Shown here: positions 1-5,301 of the stretch, one piece after another
How positions within the stretch are numbered: the first letter of the stretch is position 1
Layout of the letters: the number at the start of each line of letters is the position of its first letter
NCBI GenBank assembly: GCA_964626885.1
Contig: CAZVJA010000274.1
Span: 1-6,086 of the forward strand
Length of the DNA stretch: 6,086 bases
DNA from: CAZVJA01 sp964626885
Lineage (GTDB): Bacteria > Planctomycetota > Planctomycetia > Planctomycetales > Planctomycetaceae
Reading direction: 5' to 3'
Program-made: the position numbers and the translations under genes
Notes under the pieces: generated by a model
Database searches by the model: none
The model's input: only the letters and a program-made list of their open reading frames with translations
What the model was told of the DNA's origin: nothing

Positions 1-108
1 GTCGTAAACCGATGGCTCCTTATTTTCGCATAAAGGGCCGGTGATGAACGCCAGATCATGATTCTCCTTAAAAATCGGAGAGTGCATGGTGGCAATGTGT
101 TCAGACAT
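1..108 (-). CDS. Hypothetical protein, N-terminal fragment (runs off left edge)
   Basis: On the minus strand an ATG at 108-106 opens a reading frame that stays open for 36 codons to the window edge. It begins MSEHIATMHSPIFKEN and continues through a HDLAFITGPLCENKE-like stretch. Upstream, the same frame is closed by a stop at 156-154, so the start lies between there and 108. A weak purine stretch (GAAGA) just upstream is the only ribosome-site candidate. A second in-frame ATG at 87-85 has no better site. There is no signal peptide or hydrophobic segment in the visible part. I do not recognise the family. It would be divergent from the gene starting at 411, which fits the non-coding region between them. 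The open stretch is short enough that chance cannot be excluded. Confidence 0.4.
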   Translation of the reverse strand, partial: MSEHIATMHSPIFKENHDLAFITGPLCENKEPSVYD

Positions 109-410
109 TCTTCGGACAAGTGCGAAAATCAAGCAGCAAGTGTGCGTTGCCTCTCAATCGAGTGGATCTTGCGGAAGTATCTTACGTCCAAGTGATGGGG
201 CGCAACAATGAGGAACTTGACCGAACAGTAATCGATTGGGTTCTCGTGTTTTATTTGTGGTGGCATCGATTCCTCGTCACAATAAAATTGCTGGAAACAT
301 TGGGTCGCTACCTCGACCCCATTGGAAGAGAGTCCACCTGTTCGGAAAAGTACTCAACTTCGATTTGGTATTGCGCCTCGGAATCATCCATTCTTGCAGA
401 GGAATGTACC
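109..410. other. Non-coding divergent intergenic region
   Basis: About 300 bp separate the putative minus-strand gene start at 108 from the gene start at 411. The plus frame of the downstream gene is open across it back to a GTG at 120, but the 97 residues it would add look non-coding. They include runs such as VIDWVLVFYLWWHRF followed by mixed polar sequence, they would bury a good signal peptide internally, and the GTG has no Shine-Dalgarno. The region is more AT-rich than the flanking genes, as expected for a promoter region serving both directions. I could not identify a convincing -35/-10 pair: TTGACC at 217-222 has no matching -10 at 16-18 bp. No RNA structure, repeat or RNA gene was recognised. 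Confidence 0.5.
398..404 (+). promoter_or_regulatory. Ribosome binding site deciding the start at 411
   Basis: AGAGGAA lies six bases upstream of the ATG at 411. It supports this start over the far-upstream GTG at 120, because the ATG begins a canonical signal peptide. A nearer ATG at 404 is in another frame. Confidence 0.6.
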
Positions 411-1343
411 ATGCAACATCCGCGTCAAATAATCATTCTAATGGCGGTGATTGCCCTGCTGGGAAGCGGGGTCTGGTACGTCACGGCTGAGGAACCGTCC
501 GGAGATAGGCAGAGCGATGAGCAAGCCATCCGCAAGTCGGCGGAGGCATTTTCCCAGGCGTACAACGAGGGGAATGCCAAAGCCATAGCGGCGCAATTCG
601 TACCGGACGGGGAATACATCGACGAGTTCAAAAACATCTTCAAGGGTCGAGAGACCATCGAAAAGGAATTCGCGGCGTTCTTCAAGGCCTCTCCCGGGAA
701 CAAGATCAACATTACCGTGGAGGGAGTGCGGTTCGTCGGCCCGAACATGGCGATCGAAGAAGGCTACACGACGCTGCAATCGGTCGACAATAGCCCGGCG
801 GTTGATAGCCGCTATATCGCGGTCCATTTGAAGCAAAACGGTGGGTGGAAGATCGGGGTAGCGCGGGATCTGGAAGCCGACGTTTCCACACCGCATGAAC
901 ATCTGCGTCAACTGGAATGGATGCTCGGTGAGTGGCTCGACGAGAGCGACGAAGCGACAGTGAGAACATCAACACGCTGGTCGGACGATGGAAACTTCAT
1001 CCTCAGCAACTTTCACCTTGAGACTGCTGGATTGCGCACAATGGACGGGACTCAGCGAATCGGTTGGGATCCGATCGCCAAGCAAATTCGCTCTTGGGTC
1101 TTCGATTCCGAGGGAGGTTTCAGCGAAGGAAAATGGACTCGGATCGGAGACGACTGGCTGGTGAAGAATAACGGCGTTTCGCCCGACGGTGCGGTCGGTT
1201 CGGCGACCAACATCTATACACCACTCGACGGCAAGACAATTCGATGGTCTTCCACCCACCGGGTTGTCGGGGGCGAATTGCAGCCGGACGTCAGTGTCGT
1301 CGTCGTTCGGCAACCTCCCAAGGCCGTGACAGAATCCAGATAA
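411..1343 (+). CDS. Exported SnoaL-like (DUF4440, SgcJ/EcaC-type) protein with C-terminal beta-rich domain
   Basis: This is a 310-residue protein of unknown biochemical role, predicted to be secreted to the periplasm. Residues 1-26 form a signal peptide: a basic start (R5), a hydrophobic core IIILMAVIALLG and a V-T-A cleavage site before EEP. Residues about 35-158 match the SnoaL-like/DUF4440 fold: an initial helix with 'AFSQAYNEGNAKAIAAQF', then 'DGEYIDEF', 'FKGRETIEKEF', and a closing strand pair 'YIAVHLKQNGGWKIGVARD'. This family has a cone-shaped NTF2-like pocket and is often annotated 'SgcJ/EcaC family oxidoreductase' without proof of catalysis. Residues about 165-300 form a second domain ('LEWMLGEWLDE', 'RIGWDPIAKQIRSWVFDSEGGF', 'EGKWTR') with the spacing of a DUF1579-like or small beta-barrel domain, but I am less sure of its name. 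The next gene starts 37 bp downstream and is also exported, so the two are probably co-transcribed. A longer start at GTG 120 is possible but unlikely. Confidence 0.85.
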   Translation: MQHPRQIIILMAVIALLGSGVWYVTAEEPSGDRQSDEQAIRKSAEAFSQAYNEGNAKAIAAQFVPDGEYIDEFKNIFKGRETIEKEFAAFFKASPGNKINITVEGVRFVGPNMAIEEGYTTLQSVDNSPAVDSRYIAVHLKQNGGWKIGVARDLEADVSTPHEHLRQLEWMLGEWLDESDEATVRTSTRWSDDGNFILSNFHLETAGLRTMDGTQRIGWDPIAKQIRSWVFDSEGGFSEGKWTRIGDDWLVKNNGVSPDGAVGSATNIYTPLDGKTIRWSSTHRVVGGELQPDVSVVVVRQPPKAVTESR

Positions 1344-1368
1344 CATCCAGCCGCCAACTGTGCGGATT

Positions 1369-1374
1369 GAGGAG
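1369..1374 (+). promoter_or_regulatory. Ribosome binding site deciding the start at 1381
   Basis: GAGGAG sits six bases before the ATG at 1381. An in-frame GTG at 1360 lies upstream of this site and would add only seven residues before the signal peptide, so the ATG is preferred. Confidence 0.75.
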
Positions 1375-1380
1375 ATAAAG

Positions 1381-3294
1381 ATGAGCTCTCGAAAACTGAT
1401 TGTTGGACTGGCGCTGGTCGCCGTGGCATTGTTTGTCGTCGACGAAAGTTGGGGCCGTGGTCGAGGCGGCGGCGGGGGCGGGATGCGGGGTGGAGGTGGC
1501 GGATTCGGAGGTGGCCGCGTTTCCAGTGGTGGCTTTTCTGGAGGCGGTGCGAATCGAGGAAACTTTTCCAGACCCTCATCCAATCACACTCCTTCATTCA
1601 GCAGACCTAGTGGTGGGTCCGGGCCGAGTTTATCCTCCCGTCCGTCTGGCGGTTTTCAGGGCTCAGGATCACGTCCGTCCGTCTCACCTGGTAGTCGACC
1701 ACAAATCAGTTCGCGCCCCGGAGGAACACCGGGCTCTCGACCGAATATCGGGTCTGGCTCGCGACCGAACGTCGGGTCAAGGCCAGAAATCGGGAGTCGT
1801 CCCAATGTCGGCAGTCGTCCGGAAATAGGCGAACGTCCGAATCTCGGAGACCGACCCGGTATCGCAGATCGTCCAAGTACGACCTTACCCGGGTTGGGGA
1901 CCGGTATCGCAGCGGGTGTTGGTGCGGGAATCGGAAACAACCTCGCCGATCGACGCCCCGGCGAGGGACGACCCAACCGCCCCAACACACCTCAGGAACG
2001 GCGCGATCAATTGCAAAACCGCTTGGCCGACCGTGGCGACAACCGGGGAGATCGCTTTGATAATCGTGACGACAGGCGCGACGACATTTCAGATCGACGT
2101 GACGACAGGCGAGACGATTGGGCCAATAACCGGCAAGATCGCCGGCATGACTGGCAGGACCACTGGGACAACAATCATTGGTATCACGACAACTGGTGCC
2201 ACGGCCATTGGCATGGTGGTTGGTACGGCGGCGGCGGATGGTGGGCTCCAATCTGGAACAATTATCCGGCCGCGACGGCATTCGGGTTGACGTTATGGGG
2301 CGTCAATCGCTGCGCGTACACTTTTGGCTATTGGGGTTACACTAATCCGTATTACATCGTGGCAAACTCGCCCGATACCGTTGCGTACGACTACTCCCAG
2401 CCGTTGGTGACATACCAGACCGCGTCTCCAGAATCGACACCTGCGGATACACCGGTGACGGCCGACGCATCCGCGCCGGCAAGCTTACCTCCGGGTGTCA
2501 CTCAGAAGGGTCTCGACACATTCAATCAGGCGCGCGACACGTTCTATCAGGGAGATTATTCAGGTGCGCTGAAGCTGGTTGACCAGGCGCTGAAGAGCAT
2601 GCCGAAAGATGCCGCCACACACGAATTCCGAGCGTTGGTACTCTTCGCCCTCGGCAAATATCAGGAAGCAGCCGCGACTGTTTACGCGGTGCTCGCCGTC
2701 GGTCCGGGCTGGGATTGGACGACTCTCAGCAGCATGTATCCGAGCGTCGATACCTATACTGAACAACTGCGGAAGCTGGAAGAGTTCACAAAGCAGAATC
2801 AAGACTCCAGTCCGGCACATTTTCTGCTCGCGTACCACTACATCACCATGGGGCACAATGACGCCGCCGTGAATCAGTTAAAGAAGGTGATCGAGTTGAC
2901 GCCGGACAACACGGTCGCCAAGGAAATGCTCGCGATGGTGGGTGGTCCGGATGCCGTGCCGCAACCAGAGAAACCGGCGGACTCGGAAGCACGGAAAGGC
3001 ACGGACTCTCCTCCTTCAACGTCGGAACTAGTGGGCAACTGGTCGGCGACGTCCAAGGATGCGAAGTTCCAGATGAATTTGACTGAAGACGGCAAGTTTA
3101 CCTGGGTGTATGATCAACAGGGTAAACGGCAGGAAGTCAAAGGTGTCTATGCGCTTGACGGCAGCACACTGGCGATGGAGCCTGATACGGGGGGCACGAT
3201 GCTCGCCGACATATCAACCGAAGGTAAAAACACATTGCGGTTCCTGATGGTCGGCGGCCCACCGGGTGATCCGGGACTCAAATTCATTCGCTGA
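1381..3294 (+). CDS. Exported modular protein: RG/RP repeats, His-Trp-rich segment, TPRs, C-terminal beta domain
   Basis: This is a 637-residue uncharacterised protein of a type I recall as common in Planctomycetota. Residues 1 to about 25 are a signal peptide (RK start, LIVGLALVAVALFVV core). Residues 26-60 are Arg/Gly-rich. Residues 64-165 are a disordered Arg-Pro repeat region, regular from 128 to 164. Residues 169-188 are a short Gly/Ala-rich hydrophobic stretch. Residues 205-260 are Asp/Arg-rich and highly charged. Residues 256-292 are rich in His, Trp and Gly with one Cys (C273). Residues 295-352 are aromatic and end in 'YDYSQPL'. TPR-like helices occupy about 375-441 ('ARDTFYQGDYSGALKLVDQAL', 'ALVLFALGKYQEAAATVYAVL') and 478-512, with 'GPGWDWTTL' between them. 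A Pro/Glu linker leads to a domain at 549-637 ('LVGNWSA', 'EDGKFTWVYD', 'GVYALDGSTLAM', 'GGPPGDPGLKF'), which looks like a small lipocalin-like beta fold. The likely site is the periplasm or cell surface, with the TPRs binding a protein partner. No enzymatic motif is visible. Function is unknown. Confidence 0.88.
   Translation: MSSRKLIVGLALVAVALFVVDESWGRGRGGGGGGMRGGGGGFGGGRVSSGGFSGGGANRGNFSRPSSNHTPSFSRPSGGSGPSLSSRPSGGFQGSGSRPSVSPGSRPQISSRPGGTPGSRPNIGSGSRPNVGSRPEIGSRPNVGSRPEIGERPNLGDRPGIADRPSTTLPGLGTGIAAGVGAGIGNNLADRRPGEGRPNRPNTPQERRDQLQNRLADRGDNRGDRFDNRDDRRDDISDRRDDRRDDWANNRQDRRHDWQDHWDNNHWYHDNWCHGHWHGGWYGGGGWWAPIWNNYPAATAFGLTLWGVNRCAYTFGYWGYTNPYYIVANSPDTVAYDYSQPLVTYQTASPESTPADTPVTADASAPASLPPGVTQKGLDTFNQARDTFYQGDYSGALKLVDQALKSMPKDAATHEFRALVLFALGKYQEAAATVYAVLAVGPGWDWTTLSSMYPSVDTYTEQLRKLEEFTKQNQDSSPAHFLLAYHYITMGHNDAAVNQLKKVIELTPDNTVAKEMLAMVGGPDAVPQPEKPADSEARKGTDSPPSTSELVGNWSATSKDAKFQMNLTEDGKFTWVYDQQGKRQEVKGVYALDGSTLAMEPDTGGTMLADISTEGKNTLRFLMVGGPPGDPGLKFIR
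1738..1875 (+). repeat. In-frame Arg-Pro tandem repeat, mostly six-residue period
   Basis: Within the exported TPR protein, Arg-Pro pairs recur at residues 120, 128, 134, 140, 146, 152, 158 and 164. From 128 onward the period is exactly six residues (18 bp), with consensus R-P-(N/E)-(I/V)-G-(S/E/D). Before that, at 98, 106, 112, 120 and 128, spacing alternates mainly between eight and six. The DNA copies are diverged at third positions (for example CGACCG, AGGCCA, CGTCCC), which suggests an old, selected protein repeat and not a recent slippage product. Confidence 0.85.
2065..2117 (+). repeat. Two near-identical 20-bp direct repeats in the Asp/Arg-rich region
   Basis: The 20 bases at 2065-2084 and those at 2098-2117 match at 19 of 20 positions, differing only at the fifteenth base (C versus A). 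The 33-bp offset keeps the reading frame and yields RDDRRDD twice (residues 229-235 and 240-246). The high DNA identity, unlike in the neighbouring Arg-Pro repeat, points to a more recent duplication. Confidence 0.8.
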
Positions 3295-3364
3295 ACTGGT
3301 TCCCACTCCAAGCAATTCGAACTCCGATGCTGATCAGGCACAGTTTTGTCCCGCCCATTAGGAC

Positions 3365-3398
3365 AAAAAACGCCTCTCGCAGATGATTGCAAAAGGCG
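3365..3398 (-). terminator. Rho-independent terminator of the tRNA-Ser gene
   Basis: Read on the minus strand, CGCCTTTTGCA and TGCGAGAGGCG form an 11-bp stem (two G-U pairs) around a six-base loop ATCATC, followed directly by six Ts (3370-3365). It begins 12 bases beyond the tRNA 3' end, which is typical for a tRNA terminator. On the plus strand the same hairpin is preceded by As and not followed by Ts, so it should not terminate the TPR gene that converges on it. Confidence 0.85.
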
Positions 3399-3410
3399 CT
3401 TTCCAGGGAG

Positions 3411-3499
3411 CGGAGAGATCGGGATTCGAACCCGAGAAGCCGGTTTCCCGACTTACCGGATTAGCAATCCGGCGCTTTCGGCCACTCAGCCATCTCTCC
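3411..3499 (-). tRNA. tRNA-Ser (anticodon GCU)
   Basis: This 89-nt class II tRNA decodes AGC/AGU. On the minus strand the acceptor stem is GGAGAGA (3499-3493) paired with TCTCTCC (3418-3412), followed by discriminator G at 3411, the serine identity base. The D arm contains GGCTGAGTGGCCGAAAGC. The anticodon arm is CCGGA-TTGCTAA-TCCGG, giving GCT. A long variable arm follows (GTCGGGAAACCGGC), and the T arm is TCGGG-TTCGAAT-CCCGA. All expected stems pair. The next bases are CTC, so the 3' CCA is not encoded and must be added after transcription. It stands alone, convergent to the TPR gene and divergent from the gene at 3763. Confidence 0.97.
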
Positions 3500-3535
3500 G
3501 GCAGTTGGATTGTCCAGCAAGTTCGCGCCCCAAAA

Positions 3536-3564
3536 AGGGAACCCGAACCCGCTTCAATTGTCAA
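3536..3564 (-). promoter_or_regulatory. Possible tRNA-Ser promoter
   Basis: On the minus strand a consensus -35 hexamer TTGACA occupies 3564-3559. At 17 bp spacing the -10 position is TTCCCT (3541-3536), a poor match, which would start transcription roughly 30 bases upstream of the tRNA. An alternative -10, TATAGT at 3572-3567, has only a weak -35. The consensus -35 and its distance are suggestive, but the weak -10 keeps this tentative. The rest of 3500-3752 holds no gene or structure I can support. Confidence 0.3.
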
Positions 3565-3752
3565 AGACTATAACCCCGCCCAAGGGAAAGCAAGTCCATC
3601 TCAACACATCCTTTTTACCGGCATTTTCCCGGAAAAAGAGCTTTATCGGACCGACGATGCTTTCCACCTTCCCGCCAGTTCGGAAGTTGACGTGGACGGT
3701 ATAGGGCCGAGCTGGTAGAAGTGAGAGGAGTAGGGGTACGGTCGATGCTCCT

Positions 3753-3759
3753 GGAGGAG
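3753..3759 (+). promoter_or_regulatory. Strong ribosome binding site deciding the start at 3763
   Basis: GGAGGAG lies three bases before the ATG at 3763 (five bases from its GGAGG core). In-frame alternatives, GTG at 3721 and ATG at 3745, lie upstream of this site and would place it inside the coding region. Confidence 0.7.
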
Positions 3760-3762
3760 ATC

Positions 3763-4293
3763 ATGTCGAGCAACTCACGTACGCGTCGCGAGCGACGTCT
3801 GGAAGCCGCTCGCGGTTACCTGATGCTCGACATGCCTCGTCATGCCGTTCGCGAGTTGGACGCGATCGAAGATCCTGAAAAGATCCCCTTCGAGCTCAAC
3901 CAGCTCCGCGGCGAGGCACTCAAGCTGCGCGGTGAATATGAAGCTGCGCTTGCTGCCTACAACCGGGCACTAGCCGAAAAGCCCACCGATCTGACGGTGC
4001 TGCTCGGTATGGCTTGGTGTTACAAGCGGACCGATCAACTGTCGCGGGCGATCAGTGCCATGGAGCAGGCCTATCGCAATCAGCCGAATGAATCGATCGT
4101 GTTGTACAATCTGGCCTGTTACTTCGCGCTGGATGGAAACAAGACTCAGGCGTTGTCGTGGCTTGGCCGCGCTTTGCGAATGGAATCGTCGTTGCGGAAG
4201 CTGATACCGAACGAAAGTGATTTCGACCGACTGCGCGATGATCCCGATTTTCAATTCGTCATCGGCGCGAAAAACACTTCGGAAGCTTCCTGA
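3763..4293 (+). CDS. Small tetratricopeptide repeat protein
   Basis: This 176-residue protein has no signal peptide or membrane segment, so it is probably cytoplasmic. A basic N-terminus (RTRRERRLEAARGYL, residues 6-20) leads into paired helices throughout. A degenerate first repeat covers about 12-40 ('ARGYLMLDMPRHAVRELDAI'). Clear TPRs follow at about 43-74 ('LRGEALKLRGEYEAALAAYNRAL'), 77-108 ('LLGMAWCYKRTDQLSRAISAMEQAY') and 111-142 ('VLYNLACYFALDGNKTQALSWLGRAL'). The tail 'NESDFDRLRDDPDFQFVIG' is a capping motif common after TPR arrays. TPRs bind partner proteins and no catalytic residue is visible. It appears to lead a three-gene group with the M28 peptidase and the YceH protein. The M28 start lies 93 bp downstream, or 12 bp if that gene uses its earlier ATG. 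The specific role is unknown. Confidence 0.88.
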   Translation: MSSNSRTRRERRLEAARGYLMLDMPRHAVRELDAIEDPEKIPFELNQLRGEALKLRGEYEAALAAYNRALAEKPTDLTVLLGMAWCYKRTDQLSRAISAMEQAYRNQPNESIVLYNLACYFALDGNKTQALSWLGRALRMESSLRKLIPNESDFDRLRDDPDFQFVIGAKNTSEAS

Positions 4294-4386
4294 AGCGATG
4301 TCCGTATGCAGTGCTGTGCGACTGCGAAATCGGCGAACTCCCGGTCGTATCAACCAGTGATTGACGAAACATCGACGCAGATTATC

Positions 4387-5283
4387 ATGCAAGTCGATAT
4401 CGAACGGATTCGACATCATATTGCCGTGCTCTCGCGAAAGCCGCGTCCCGCCGAGAGTGTCGAACTCGAATTCGCACGGGACTATGTCACCAAACATTTT
4501 CAAGAATCCGGCTGGAATGTCGAACGGCGACAATTCTCAGCCACGGCCGATGATGGGACACGATTGGCTGGCATCAATCTACATGCTGTGCATGCCGATC
4601 ACCCGCCGCGGCGAGGCCCTCTGTTCTGCCTGGGTGCACATGTCGATTCTCGTCCTGATTCTCCTGGAGCGGACGATAATGCCAGCGCCGTCGCAGCGAT
4701 GCTGGAAATTGCACGCCTGCTTGATATGTCCTGGCCCGCAGATGCTCAATTGGGGTTGGAGTTCGTGGCGTATGACCTCGAAGAAAATGGGATGCTTGGC
4801 GGCGCACATCATGCCGGAGAATTAAAGGCGTCAGGTGCCGACCTGCGTGGTATGGTCTCGCTCGAAATGTTAGCCTATTGCGATTCAACGCCGGGAAGCC
4901 AGTCACTGCCGAAATCACTCGTCGGACTTTATCCCGATACGGGCGATTTTATTGCATTGATTGGCAACCAGAACTCCGGTCGCCTCTTGGAAAAATTCCG
5001 CATGGGAATGCAGCGGGTTGAGGCACTGCCGGTCGAAACTCTGGCGGTTCCCTCCAACGGCGAATACATCCAGGCCACGAGATTGAGTGACCACAGCCCG
5101 TTCTGGGATGCGGGATACGCGGCGCTGATGGTCACCGACACTAGCTTCCTGCGGAATCCGTACTATCATACACCGCGCGACACTCTCGAAACTCTGGACT
5201 TGCCTTTCTTGAAAAAGGTGACGGACGGTTGTTATCAAGCAGTGTTGCACTTGTTGCAAACGGGACTGTCGCTCGCCGATTGA
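4387..5283 (+). CDS. M28-family zinc peptidase (aminopeptidase-like)
   Basis: This 298-residue protein is a probable di-zinc exopeptidase removing N-terminal residues from peptides. The M28 metal-site motifs appear in order: 'GAHVDS' (H85), 'PGADDNASA' (D96/D97, bridging Asp), 'DLEENG' (E132 as general base, E133 as ligand), 'SLEML' (E160 at the position of the usual Asp/Glu ligand) and 'YYHTPRDT' (H261). 'SDHSPFWDAGYAALMVTDT' (234-252) is also typical of the family. The set looks complete, so the enzyme should be active. There is no signal peptide, suggesting cytoplasmic peptide turnover, though many relatives are secreted. Start choice is uncertain. The ATG at 4387 begins family-like sequence but lacks a Shine-Dalgarno. 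An in-frame ATG at 4306 would add 27 residues (MQCCATAKSANS...) that look unlike the family. The YceH gene starts 18 bp after the stop. The substrate is unknown. Confidence 0.9.
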   Translation: MQVDIERIRHHIAVLSRKPRPAESVELEFARDYVTKHFQESGWNVERRQFSATADDGTRLAGINLHAVHADHPPRRGPLFCLGAHVDSRPDSPGADDNASAVAAMLEIARLLDMSWPADAQLGLEFVAYDLEENGMLGGAHHAGELKASGADLRGMVSLEMLAYCDSTPGSQSLPKSLVGLYPDTGDFIALIGNQNSGRLLEKFRMGMQRVEALPVETLAVPSNGEYIQATRLSDHSPFWDAGYAALMVTDTSFLRNPYYHTPRDTLETLDLPFLKKVTDGCYQAVLHLLQTGLSLAD

Positions 5284-5301
5284 ATCGCACTTGATCCAAG
5301 C

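Noticed and set aside
969..1988. Proline/arginine-rich minus-strand frames (969-1583, 1214-1597, 1656-1988)
   Set aside because: Their Pro-rich and Gly/Arg-rich composition is the mirror of the Gly-rich and Arg-Pro repeats of the real plus-strand genes.
1738..2117. CRISPR-like or other non-coding repeat array
   Set aside because: The repeats keep the reading frame, lack spacer structure and encode a coherent low-complexity protein region.
3411..3499. tRNA-Ser as an integration site for a mobile element
   Set aside because: No second copy of the tRNA 3' end, no integrase and no composition shift are visible on either side within the window.
3624..3636. Short palindrome TTTTCC-C-GGAAAA as an operator or terminator
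   Set aside because: It is only six base pairs per arm around one base, AT-rich, with no T-run and no second copy. It may be chance.
3687..3705. TTGACG and TATAGG as a promoter for the gene at 3763
   Set aside because: The hexamers are only seven bases apart, far short of the 16-18 bp needed, and neither has a matching partner at the proper distance.
3346..3718. Overlapping plus- and minus-strand frames across the tRNA region
   Set aside because: They run through the tRNA-Ser gene and its terminator and show no domain or ribosome-site support.
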